From: Diogma glabrata
Taxonomy: Eukaryota; Arthropoda; Insecta; Diptera; Cylindrotomidae
Direction: 5' to 3'
Assembly (NCBI GenBank): GCA_963693315.1
Contig: OY856186.1
Location: 458,354,192-458,418,191 of the forward strand
Length of the DNA stretch: 64,000 bases
How positions within the stretch are numbered: the first letter of the stretch is position 1; every line of letters begins with the position of its first letter. The position numbers and the translations under genes are program-made. Of the stretch, positions 1 through 9,786 are shown piece after piece. Under the pieces are notes generated by a model. It was not told the DNA's origin, made no database searches, and worked only from the letters and a program-made list of their open reading frames with translations.

Positions 1-26
1 CTTTTTTTTTTTTTTTTTTTTTTTTT
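1..26 (-). other. Candidate polypurine tract of the mag-type element
   Basis: On the element strand this is about 25 A followed by G, a short distance after the pol stop at 78. In LTR elements a purine run primes plus-strand DNA and abuts the 3' LTR, so the LTR would begin just outside the window. It could also be a simple poly-A run. Confidence 0.4.
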
Positions 27-77
27 AATAAACCAATTATTTTTTAGTTAAATCAATTTTCCATTTTCGTTATCATT

Positions 78-2384
78 TTAATTTTCATTACGTGGTCTCA
101 AAACATTCGAATTTCTTCTTAAAACTATACCATTTTCTAATTCTACCCAATACGACCTTGGAGTATTGTGTTTTTGATCAATTTTTCCCCTAATCCAACA
201 ATTGTTTTCTCTACACCACACATTCTCACCTTCTACAAAATCCCTTCTATCTTTTGTATTTCTATCATAATATTTCTTAGCTTTTGCACTTCGCCATTCT
301 ACATTTCTTCTTACATTGGGAATATATTGTGGTCTGAATAAATTTTCTTTTACCGGTATTAAAGTTCGTGTTTTTCTACTCATAAGTAGCTCATTAGGAG
401 ATAGCCCGATGTCTCTGATAGGAGTATTCCGGTACTCAAGTAAAGCAATCCATAATTCGTCATCATTATCCATGCACTTTTTAACCATATTTTTGGCTAT
501 TTGCACAAATCTTTCAGATAACCCGTTAGATTTTGGATAATGCGGGCTACTCGTTATAATATTGATGTCAGTTTTTTCACCAAATTGTCTGAATTCAAAG
601 GAACCGAATGGCATATTGTCGGCTATTATTTCGCGGGGTATGCCGTGTATTGAAAATATATTTTTTAATTTATTAACGATTTCACTGGCGGTCTTATTTC
701 GTAAGGTCAGTATTTCCAGATATTTTGAAAAATAATCAGTAATAACTAAAAAGTTTTTATTTTTATATTCCATGATATCCATGGCTATTTTGAAAAAGGG
801 TAAATTTGGAATATCATGAGCAATCATTGGCTCGTTTACATTACCTTTACGATATTTTTGACAAATTTCACATTTTGAGATAGTATTTTCGATCCATTCA
901 TTTATTCCAGGCCAATAAACTATTTCCCGTGCCCTAGCCTTTGTTTTTTCAATGCCCAAGTGCGACTGATGGAGTTTATTCAAAATCTCCGAACGCAACC
1001 CTTGAGAAACTACAATCCGGTCATTAAAAAATATTAATCCATCATCTAACATTAAATTATTTTTATGTTTCCAATAAAACTTTATGTTATTTTTTAAACA
1101 TTTTTTATCTTTTGGCCACCCATTTAATAAAACTAATTTTAATTCTTTTAATACTTCATCTTTTTCTAATTCTGTTTTAAACGACGAAAGTTTTTTATCC
1201 GTTATATTAATCGAATGTACAAATTCATTTATATCTTCGATTTCGCTTTTATTATTACTTGGATCATAGTATCTAGATAAAAAATCGGCCAAATACATTT
1301 CTTTTCCTGGGTCATACACTAAATTTAACTCATATTTTAAGAGTTTTAGCTTCATTCGCTGTAACCGTGCACTTGTTACTTGTCCCAACTCTTTTTCCAT
1401 AATGCCCAACAACGGCTTATGATCTGTCATAACCCTTATCTTACGTCCATATATATAGTTATGGAACTTGGTGCATGCAAAAATAATGGCTAACATCTCC
1501 TTCTCAATCTGTGCGTAGTTTTTTTCTGCCTCGTTTAAACTTCGTGAGGCAAAACACACAGGTCTGCCCTCTTGCATTAAACTACATCCAAGTCCCTCTT
1601 TGGACGCATCAGTTTGTATTGTGAGACTCTTATTTAGGTCAAACGGTTTTAATGCTGGAGCATTTATAATTGCAAATTTGATTTTATTTAAGCATTCAGT
1701 GTGCATAGGGAGCCACGTAAAGTGAACATTTTTTCGTAACAATTCCCGCAATGGATTTGAAATATCAGCCAACTTTGGGACGAAATTTCTAACATAATTG
1801 ATTAACCCTAATAATTTCTGAATATCATTTTTATCTTTCGGAATACCAATTTTTTCAATAGCAATCATTCTCTCCGGATCCCATTCAATACCCTTTTCCG
1901 AAATTAAATGTCCTAAATAGCTAACTTTTAATTGCTTTAATTGCAACTTATCTCTATTGAATTTCATCCCAAGTTGTCGTGCTCTTTCCACTACTGCTTT
2001 TAAAATTTTGTCATGCTCTTCAATAGAGTCCGCAAATATTAATATATCATCCAAATATATACAGACACCATTTATGTCTGCAAAATTTTTTTCGTTATAC
2101 TTTTGGAAAATTTCCGGTGCTGTTTTGATTCCAAAAGGTAATCTTCTGAATCTAAAACATCCGAAAGGAGAACTGAAAGTACATAGCTTACTAGACTTTT
2201 CATTTAGTCCGATTTGCCAGTAACCCTCTTTCAGATCTAACACTGTAAAGCATTTTTTGTTAGCGAGCTTCGACATAATGTCTTCAAAAGTGGGAATCAT
2301 ATAATTTTCTTGCTTAATGGCATTGTTTAATTCTTTTGGATCAAGGCACAAACGTAATGATTTATTACGTTTCTCTACTATTAC
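78..2384 (-). pseudogene. pol: mag-type Pol, main part: RT palm, RNase H, integrase
   Basis: This reading frame is open for about 757 residues up to the hAT insertion. RT motifs are visible: LDLKEGYWQ with D39, LPFGIKTAPEIF, and the YLDD catalytic box at about 99-102. RNase H follows with TDAS at about 248 and TDHKPL at about 310. Integrase has an HHCC zinc-binding part (H461, H464, C494, C497) and a catalytic triad D525, D578, E613. There are only 34 residues between the last two acidic residues, where 35 is usual, because the segment after D578 is one residue short (DNMPF). The frame ends at a stop at 78. The RT fingers lie on the far side of the hAT element. The protein would copy element RNA and insert the DNA, but it cannot be made in one piece here. 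Confidence 0.9.
2377..2384. repeat. Target-site duplication of hAT-1, left copy (actattac)
   Basis: The 8-bp word actattac directly precedes the hAT end CAGTGGCGGATTA and recurs directly after the other end at 6644-6651. An 8-bp duplication is the hAT signature. The words lie in the RT coding sequence of the mag-type element, and the reading frame matches across the site once one copy is discounted. Confidence 0.95.
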
Positions 2385-2444
2385 CAGTGGCGGATTATGC
2401 CTTTAAGGGGCCTGAGGCGGAACAAAATTTTGGGGCCTAAGATT

Positions 2445-4164
2445 TTACCAAAAATTTTGCAAATGAGTTTGATTAAGACTATTTCTTAAATAATTTTTTA
2501 TCCGCTTCAGAACGGAGAAAGATCGTTCCCCACTTGCGTTGCATATCGGCAATGTAAGAAATATTTTTAAAATAGTTTCCACATTGGGAAATGAAGATTG
2601 CAGGCCATCAATGATTACCTTGTACATCTTAAATGGACAAGTGATGTTCTCTTCTTTTATAGATTTTAAAAAATGATGTACTTCGTCTTTAAAATATTGT
2701 ACTTCTATATCCCTCGCATATGTATTTGACAATTCTAAAATACACTTGTCAACTTCATCACTGGATATATTTTGATCAAAAAAGAATTTAAAATTATTTA
2801 AAACAGTTTCATATATGGACGTTCTGGTAGACATTTCAGTGGCAAGTCTATCACAGATCATATTGTGAGACTTATAATAAACAATTCTCGTCCTACTAGC
2901 TGTGTATCATTTGCAGATGATTCATCATACATAATTTTGCGTTTTCTTTTTCGTCCTTCTTTGTAGCTAATATTGTCTGTTAATAAGTTTGCTTGCTTTT
3001 CTATGCTCTCAAAATCATTCCGAACATCCCTTATAAATTGTGACAAAGAATTAAACAGTTTTACTCCTTGTAATAAGTTCGTTTGAATATTTTGAAATGA
3101 TTTTCTAGTACTATTGATTCTTTGCAATAAAATATCCCATAGAACGGTTATAAGGCAATTCATATTCATCGAAAGAGCTAGCTAATTTTTTAACCTCAAC
3201 TTTAGTAATCGGTTTTTCGTCTTCATTTTCGCTAATTTGGATAAGAACGCTTTTAATATTTTTGTAATTAAACCGCAAGGCGGATACTGCATCAGCTCTT
3301 GCAGACCATCTTGTCACTTGTGTCACTTAATTTTTTAATATGTTTGGAATTAGCATCGGAAAAATTATCAATAAGCAACTTCCATCTGTGAGTAGATGAA
3401 GAAAAGAATACATATATATTTTGGATAAAGTTAAAATAATACTAAAATAATAATAGTAGAATAGGCATCTGCAGCATAATTTCCAATTAAATTAAGCGTA
3501 TGACTTGTACAAGGAATAAAATGGCGGTCTCACTTAGAGTTTTAATTCTGGCTGTAAACCATTATATTTTCCGGCCATATATGTTTGACCGCGACAATTT
3601 TTAATATCCAAAGACAAATTGTTTAAAGTTTTCAAAATAAGTTGTGCTAGATATTCTGAATTGTGATTTTCAATTTGTAAAAATCCAAAAATCGTACTCT
3701 CGCATCGCCCACTTTATCAATGTACCTTAATATAAAACTTAGTTGGTCAGTGTGGTTCACGTCTGGCGTAGAATCAACAATAATTGAATAATATAAAGAG
3801 TCCTGAATTTCTTGAGTTAGGTGTTCTTTTACTTCAGTTCCCATTAAATTTATAAATTCATCGCATGTGGTATGTGATAAATAACTTACATTACCTTTTC
3901 CTGGATGGCTGTACCTCTCCAAATGATTTTTAAGAAAATCATCAAATTGGGATAGGTACTCAATGCATGTCAATTTCCTTTTATGTTCGAATCAATATCT
4001 TCTCGATGACCACGAAATGCTAAACCCAAAGTAGCTAATAGCTTTACTGTAGCTGCAACTCTTTTTAAAACTTCCCGCCAGCATTTTTGTTGTACTTCAA
4101 TTTCACGAGCTATTTGAGTATCAATACGTCCAGTTACAAACAATCTTTTTTTCAAATTTTTCAA
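2445..4164 (-). pseudogene. hAT transposase, ZMYM1-like, frame-broken
   Basis: At least five overlapping or abutting frames give pieces of one protein in order. First comes an N-terminal piece with RVAATVKLLATLGLAFRGHRED (read in part near 3990-4110). Next is a segment with DSTPDVNHTDQLSFILRYID (about 3710-3790), a hallmark of the DUF4371/ZMYM1-like hAT group. A CRGQTY...AGKYNG block is seen around 3540-3600, then a TRWSARADA block near 3300. The C-terminal hAT dimerisation motif NASGERSFSVLKRIKNYLR is at about 2480-2540. The N-terminal zinc finger is not seen. Multiple frame shifts make this a dead copy. The intact protein would cut and paste the element using the ends at 2385 and 6643. Confidence 0.88.
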
Positions 4165-4311
4165 ACAAATTTTTTAGACAATCTTTTTTCCAATCAACGT
4201 TGATAAAACGAAATATACAACTAAAGCTAAAACACCTATACTATATCAATCATATCATATGGAAACCCTTTTCAAACGTTAATCCAAATGATGAATTTAG
4301 CATGTATTGTA

Positions 4312-4440
4312 TAAAAAAAAGTCCAAGCGGCACGTATATCCGCTAGAAATAAGTAGATTTCGAGATCAGACAGTTTTGTGTACCAGTAGAATCTGATGTA
4401 TCGGATTAGTTTAAACAAAACAAACTAATTTCAAACAGAT
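4312..4440 (+). repeat. Dispersed repeat R2, partial copy
   Basis: This stretch (starting aaaaaaaagtccaagcggca) matches 20587-20700 on the plus strand and the complement of about 35010-35133. Shared words include tatccgctagaaa, gtagatttc and gatcagacag. The family is non-coding and its nature is unknown. Confidence 0.7.
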
Positions 4441-4726
4441 ATCAAACAAATTTTAAAAAGGAAATTAGCTACCTACAAGCAAAATTATATCTATCCAATT
4501 TTGCAACAAACAAATATCAAATCTACCACAGAACATGTGTGTGACAATTTATGACACAAACCTACTCTATATCATATGTCGTGCAATTACTGCAAAATAT
4601 CAAAATAGTTTATTTCTAAGAAAAAAAAATTAATTTTTTCTATTCAAATCTTTTATTTTTTTGACTGTTATAAGGTTTACATTGACTGTTATAAGGTTTT
4701 TGGAAATTGTAGTTGGGGATTGTTGC

Positions 4727-5700
4727 AAACTTTTTTGTTGAAGCCAACAAGTCAAAAACCTCTAACTGCAGAGGCTTATATTTATAAGAAACGGATTAAA
4801 ATGTTTCCACAGATTCTAAATTTATGAAGATTTTAAAAATATTAGTATCCAAACGGCCGTTATAACGGATTAAAAAAACCACTTTTTTTTCTAGTATAAA
4901 GCCTATAGTTCCTTAACCATGTGTCAGATTTTTCTGATTTACGAACTTGTCCAAGATATTAATAAAACACACATTTTTAAGAAAGGCTTTTTGATCTGGC
5001 TCCACAAATGCAACCGTGAGAGCGCCGGTTGATTTAAACGCATTTTGTGTTTACAAGCTTTTTTGTTGGAGCCGCTCACTCTGAAACCTCCAACTGCAGA
5101 GGTCTTTTTTTTGAAAAAAACTGATTAAAAAGGTTTCAAAGATTCTAAATTTATGAAGTTTTTAAAAATATTAGAATCCAAACGGCCGTTATAACGGTTC
5201 TAAAAAACAGAGTTTTTTTCTAGTATAAAGCTTCTAGTTTCTTAACCATGTGTTGGATGGAGCTGATTTACGAACTTGTCCAAGATATTAATAAAACGCA
5301 CATTTTTAAAAAAGGTTTTTTGATCTGGCCTTATAAATGCGACAGTGAGAGTGCCAGTTGTTTCAAAAAAAAAATTTTTTTTGCAAACTTTTTTGTTGGA
5401 GCCGCTCACTCAGGAACCTCTAACTGCAGAGGTCTATTTTTAAAACAAATTGATAAAAAAGATTCAAAAGATTTTAAGTTTGTTAAATTTTTTGAAATAT
5501 TAGTATCCAAACGGCCGTTATAACGGTTTTAAAAAATCAATTTTTTTCAGAAAAAAGCCCCTAGTTTCTTAACCACGTGTCGGATTTTGCTGATTCACGA
5601 ACTTGTCCAAGATATTAATAGAACACACAAGTACAGAAAAGTTTTTTGATCTACCTCAACAAATGCGACCGTGAGAGTGCCGGTCGTTTTCGTTATATCT
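4727..5700 (+). repeat. Tandem array of about 330-bp units, three copies
   Basis: Marker words recur at even spacing. The word aacttttttgttg(g/a)a(g/a)cc is seen near 4729, 5055 and 5385, and cttaacca(t/c)gtg at 4912, 5241 and 5568, giving a period of 326-330 bp. Each unit also carries ctgcagaggtc-like and aacggccgttataacgg words; the latter contains the palindrome ccgttataacgg. The units are diverged from one another. The array lies inside hAT-1 and runs straight into a (TA)n tract. No coding capacity is visible. Confidence 0.85.
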
Positions 5701-5706
5701 CATATC

Positions 5707-5709
<3 letters not shown>

Positions 5710-5778
<69 letters not shown>

Positions 5779-5797
5779 ATATATATATATATATATA

Positions 5798-5875
<78 letters not shown>
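5710..5875. repeat. (TA)n microsatellite
   Basis: About 165 bp of alternating TA, interrupted twice by ctat. It lies between the 330-bp array and repeat R1. Open reading frames of Tyr-Ile repeats across it are artefacts. Confidence 0.97.
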
Positions 5876-5878
<3 letters not shown>

Positions 5879-6000
5879 TTTTTTTTTTTTTTGTTTTTTC
5901 GTCTCCGATTTTCATATATAGTCGTTTGGCACAAAAATTTTTCCGAAATTCCGAGATGAAGCCCATTGCAATAGGTAGATTTTTATATGAAATCTACCTA
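5876..6000 (+). repeat. Dispersed repeat R1 ending in a hairpin
   Basis: Sequence after the (TA)n tract contains cgtctcc, agtcgtttggcac and gaaattccg words. It ends in a short palindrome, ggtagatttttatatgaaatctacc, read in two halves around 5972-5997. The same order, again right after (TA)n, is found at 9590-9716, and inverted at 33140-33275. A terminal hairpin beside a microsatellite recalls non-autonomous Helentron-type elements, but I cannot define the 5' end. Confidence 0.6.
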
Positions 6001-6630
6001 ATACATGGATTTTAAGCATACAATAATAGATTTCAATTCTACACGTTAAAAAGTTTTCATTTATTTAGTTATATATGAAATTAATCTAAAATATGTACAA
6101 TTATATGCTTAAAAATGAGGTTTTCAGTTTAATGCTTTCAATAAATTGTAGGTCTTAAAAGAAATCCAAAATCATTGATGAAAACATAAAACTCAAATAT
6201 ACTTCAAATATCCAAAAAATACTTATCTGGATTTTGTTTTTATCAATAATTTTGCGATTAATATAATAACAGAACAGCCCATTGCAAATAAAGTTTTAGT
6301 ATTAATATGCATTCGTAACAGTGGAACTTTTCAAAACAAAATGTTTTTTTACTATACAAATTGGAAAACGAATTTGTACATTAAAAAATTATAAAACTAC
6401 CAAATTAGAATTATTAAAATAAATACATACATGAAAAAAAGTAATACAAATTGACAACCTAACACTTTTACATGTGGGATAATATTAAAAAAATCTTTAG
6501 GTTTAAAAACTTTGGTTGAATGAACGCAGTCATCTGATATTTGAATACCTATAAAATATCAATACTATTTGTTGCGAGGGGGCCCCTGTGCATGTGGGGC
6601 CCGAGGCGGCCGCCTCTTCCGCCTCTATGG
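6001..6630. other. Non-coding interior of hAT-1
   Basis: AT-rich sequence with no reading frame, motif or repeat that I recognise, until the GC-rich subterminal part (about 6570-6630, gggcccgaggcggccgcc) that precedes the right end. Confidence 0.7.
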
Positions 6631-6643
6631 TAATCCGCCACTG

Positions 6644-6895
6644 ACTATTACCAAATTTGACACCCAATCTGTAGGTTCGTCGACCTTTTCTATAATACCT
6701 TTCTTTTCTAATTTATTCAATTCATTTCTCAGCGGTTCACGTATCGAAACGGGAACTCTTCTAGCTGATCGAACAACTGGTTGTGCATTATCTTTTAATT
6801 CTATATTATAGTTATCCATGAAACAACCCTGCCCCTCAAAAACGTCTTCATTATCTTTAATAAACTTATTTTTCTCATCGTTGTGTTCATAGGGT
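6644..6895 (-). pseudogene. pol: mag-type Pol, N-terminal part (RT fingers)
   Basis: A minus-strand frame runs from just after the protease stop to the hAT target site. It includes VRSARRVPVSIREPLRNEL and KKGIIEKVDEPTDWVSNL, the standard opening of a Ty3/Gypsy RT, and then meets the 8-bp duplication. The frame matches that of the large Pol frame left of the hAT element. Relative to the gag-protease frame it is shifted by one base, so protease and RT are not in one frame at about 6896-6910. Related elements that I know usually read through here in one frame, so this is probably a small indel rather than a programmed shift. Confidence 0.8.
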
Positions 6896-8293
6896 TCATA
6901 GCTCCCTTTTAACCAATTCTAAGTCTACACACCCCTTAAGGCCTAAAATTGGAACCGTATCAGATTCTACTAACAAAAATTTTTGAATCCTGATATTATT
7001 GTCTACTATGCAAATTAAATTAGAACTACCATACGTTTGAATTTTCGAACCCCCATACGCTTCTAAAGTAATAACATTCTTATCAACCTCAACATTTTTA
7101 AATTTTTTAAAAATTTTCATTGGCAAAACATTTACCTCTGATCCCGTATCAAGTTTTAGACTGACTATCTCATCTTCAATTTGAATATTGTGATACCATG
7201 ATTTTCTAGTAATCGCAGTGGACTCTGATTCAATCATATCAATAACGAATGGTTCAGACTCATTATTTGTAATTTCACATACCTTATTTAATCTACACGC
7301 TACAGCAAAATGATTTAATTTATTGCAGTTGCTACATCTTTTGTTATAGGCCGGACAATTCCGTGGCTCATGTGACCGTAAGCAGAATTGACAAGTTTTG
7401 GATGACCTTGAACCACTAGAACCAAATTGATTTCTTCTATTGTATTTGTTAAATGAATTTTGCCTAAAATTAGAATTATTATTAAAATTACTGTCACTCT
7501 GTCTTGGATTATAACTGTTATAATTATTATTCATATTATTAGAAAAATTACGATACGGTCTTTCATTTTGATTATTTATACTTTCCGACTCGTTGCCTGC
7601 CGATTTTGCCTGAACTTTTTTGTCATCTTGTTTTATAACATCAACTGCCGAACTGGATTTCACTTTCTGCATTTCTGATGATTGCATTTTAACTAATTCT
7701 GCTGCTCTACATAACTCGATCGCCTTGTTAACATCCAAATTATCATGTTCCAACAGTTTCTTCTGTAGTGTTTTGTCGTTTACTCCAATCACAATTTTAT
7801 CGCGCAGCATTCTTTGTTCCTGCTCCTTAAATTTACACGTCCTAATTAACTTCTTAATATCCATCAAATATTGATCAAACGATTCTCCATCAACCTGATT
7901 TCTCGATAAAAAAACAAATGTTTCATACACTTCGTTGGTCTTAGGTGCACAAAAATTTTCAAACGCTTCAATCACTTTTCTATAATTTTTTCTATCTTCT
8001 TCTGCAACATTAAAGGTGTTAAAAACTTCCACAGCTTCGGGGCCAATAGCATTTAAAAATAGTGCTACTTTTACAGATCCGCTTTTTTTCTCTATTTCAA
8101 TCGCTTCAGAAAAAATATTGAAATTTTGTATAAATATACGCCAATTTTCTGCAATATTTCCATCTATCTTTAAAACATCTACTTTTCTAACGTAATCCAT
8201 TGCGGTAGCAGTAACTGTTATCACTTGTACTTTCGGTGGCCTTCCACGTCGTTTTTTCTCAACAGGTTCTTTTTTTATTTTAACAATCGACAT
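6896..8293 (-). CDS. gag: mag-type Gag-protease polyprotein
   Basis: The frame has 465 codons from an ATG at 8293, preferred over an in-frame TTG at 8296. The N-terminus has a basic AT-hook-like motif KKRRGRPPK at about 13-21. A retrotransposon Gag core follows (about 45-210), then an Asn-rich linker. Two zinc knuckles are seen: CX2CX3HX4C at about 302-314 and CX2CX4HX4C at about 321-334. An aspartic protease follows with LKLDTGSE (DTG at about 383) and the partner ILGLKG near 450. Gag packages element RNA and protease cuts the polyprotein. The frame ends at TGA, at the point where Pol continues one base out of register. The knuckles and DTG box are intact, so this part could still be translated. 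Confidence 0.88.
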   Translation of the reverse strand: MSIVKIKKEPVEKKRRGRPPKVQVITVTATAMDYVRKVDVLKIDGNIAENWRIFIQNFNIFSEAIEIEKKSGSVKVALFLNAIGPEAVEVFNTFNVAEEDRKNYRKVIEAFENFCAPKTNEVYETFVFLSRNQVDGESFDQYLMDIKKLIRTCKFKEQEQRMLRDKIVIGVNDKTLQKKLLEHDNLDVNKAIELCRAAELVKMQSSEMQKVKSSSAVDVIKQDDKKVQAKSAGNESESINNQNERPYRNFSNNMNNNYNSYNPRQSDSNFNNNSNFRQNSFNKYNRRNQFGSSGSRSSKTCQFCLRSHEPRNCPAYNKRCSNCNKLNHFAVACRLNKVCEITNNESEPFVIDMIESESTAITRKSWYHNIQIEDEIVSLKLDTGSEVNVLPMKIFKKFKNVEVDKNVITLEAYGGSKIQTYGSSNLICIVDNNIRIQKFLLVESDTVPILGLKGCVDLELVKREL

Positions 8294-8479
8294 CAATTAA
8301 CGGAATTCTATTATATAAAAATTTGGAATCAAAAACTACTAACTTGCCTATGTTATCATCATAATATAGCACTTTCTTATAACACAATTTCTTATATCCA
8401 CTACTAAACTTAAACCAACCCGAATTGTTACTATTTATTTTATTTCCGACAACAATTAACAAGGACTAAAAGAAAAAAT

Positions 8480-8497
8480 ATCCTGTCCTCAGCGCCA
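8480..8497 (-). promoter_or_regulatory. Primer-binding site of the mag-type element
   Basis: On the element strand the sequence TGGCGCTGAGGACAGGAT starts directly after the LTR end TAACA. TGG pairs with the CCA tail of a tRNA. The rest resembles the 3' end of a serine tRNA, the primer type used by mag, with a few differences. The exact tRNA would need comparison with the host set. Confidence 0.6.
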
Positions 8498-8599
8498 TGT
8501 TAAGTTTTAAATAAAAGACTTTATTTAATATAATGATCTAGCCTGTACGATCATCAAAATACAACTGATTTTATTTAGAATCTGAGACGAATGATAACA
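8498..8599 (-). repeat. Candidate 5' LTR of the mag-type element (102 bp)
   Basis: On the element strand the segment begins TGTTATC and ends CTTAACA, so it has the TG...CA form with 5-bp inverted tips. It abuts the primer site. It contains a TCAGTTGTAT initiator-like word and an AATAAA signal about 26 bases before its end. About 100 bp is very short for an LTR, but mag of silkworm is known for LTRs under 100 bp. The matching 3' LTR should lie outside the window, so the outer boundary is inferred only. Confidence 0.5.
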
Positions 8600-8839
8600 T
8601 TGATTAAACTTATACTTGTATGCATAATATAATTAATTACCTAATACATTTATATATGATTATTTCACTACACTACAATTAATAATAATGAAGCTGCATC
8701 TCACACGTATTATGTTATTATGGAATCATAAAGTAAAAGATTGTTTTTCAACATTAAATTACAAATATTTTATTATTGAATAAACTTTTTAAAATATCAT
8801 ACAAATTATATATGTGAAAATAAATATAGTTATTAAAAA
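8600..8839. other. Intergenic, AT-rich
   Basis: This stretch between the candidate LTR and the transposase fragment shows no recognisable gene or repeat. Part of it may belong to the transposase-bearing element. Confidence 0.5.
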
Positions 8840-9202
8840 TTATTTACTTATTTTACATTCAAAAGTTTCTTTTGAGTTGGAAAACATTTTTGCATTTATT
8901 GTCTTAGTATCTACTGGTACAAAAGAATGAAATTTTTGAGTTCCACTTATAGTAATCGCATTTTTATATCGATTTTGTAATTTTTCTTTTGTTAATTGAT
9001 TTTCATTTCTATCGACGTATCCAAAGTTCATGGTAGATTCCCATTTTAAAGCCCATTCGAAAAGTTTTTTTGGTGTATCAATAATATTATCTTCGCTCGC
9101 CATACTATAACGGTGTGCAGCACGCTTCAGTGTACCACCAATTCCATCACAAGGTCCCTTTCCATGGCTGGTAGCATGAAAATGCCATTCAGCGTCAACC
9201 TT
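8840..9202 (-). pseudogene. C-terminal fragment of a DDE-type transposase (HGKGPCDGIGG family)
   Basis: The minus strand encodes an in-frame stretch of about 120 residues starting near 9202. It contains EWHFHATSHGKGPCDGIGGT and ends in KFHSFVPVDTKT...SKETFECKISK before the stop at 8840. The same motif block (EWHFFATYHGKGPCDAIGG) is in the transposon at 59387-60181, so both belong to one transposase family. I know this motif from uncharacterised proteins of insects and cnidarians, but I cannot name its superfamily. No catalytic part lies upstream here; the copy is a 5'-truncated fragment with no ends found. Confidence 0.65.
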
Positions 9203-9280
9203 AAATTAACTAATTAACTTATGCCACCATAAAGAAGACTTTAATATATTTTATCAAATTTTATTAAATCCAACAACAAC

Positions 9281-9716
<436 letters not shown>

Positions 9717-9786
9717 AAAAATACTATACTTCTAACGTATGACCGAGCTACTTTCAGCGAATCGAGTGTCATTTGGTAGATTCGAG

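Larger units (their letters stand above)
2385..6643 (-). mobile_element. hAT transposon (hAT-1) nested in the mag RT
   Basis: The element is 4259 bp long. Its ends are perfect 13-bp inverted repeats, CAGTGGCGGATTA at 2385 and its complement at 6631-6643, flanked by the 8-bp duplication actattac. GC-rich subterminal sequence (ggggcc, gaggcgg, gcggccgc) is seen at both ends. The left 1.8 kb carries a broken ZMYM1-like transposase on the minus strand. The rest is non-coding and holds a copy of repeat R2, a 330-bp tandem array, a (TA)n run and repeat R1, so hAT-1 has itself been invaded or has captured repeats. It inserted after the mag element and no longer encodes a working transposase. Confidence 0.93.
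1..8599 (-). mobile_element. Ty3/Gypsy (mag-type) LTR retrotransposon, split by a hAT insertion
   Basis: The minus strand reads LTR, primer site, Gag with two zinc knuckles and a DTG protease, then RT, RNase H and integrase. The order RT-RNaseH-IN is that of Ty3/Gypsy. Gag fused to protease, paired CCHC knuckles, a serine-tRNA-like primer site and a very short LTR are features of the mag group, so I assign it there by inference. A hAT element (2385-6643) sits inside the RT. The element's 3' LTR should lie just left of base 1, outside the window, because a run of T (purine tract on the element strand) fills bases 2-26. The body is well preserved apart from the hAT insertion and a frame change near 6896. 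Confidence 0.85.

Noticed and set aside
5646..6015. Frames of Tyr-Ile repeats across (TA)n, also at 9264-9683, 52773-53228, 55811-56104, 57879-58483 and 61647-62530
   Set aside because: They are translations of the TA dinucleotide repeat, open in every phase, with no protein-like sequence outside the repeat.
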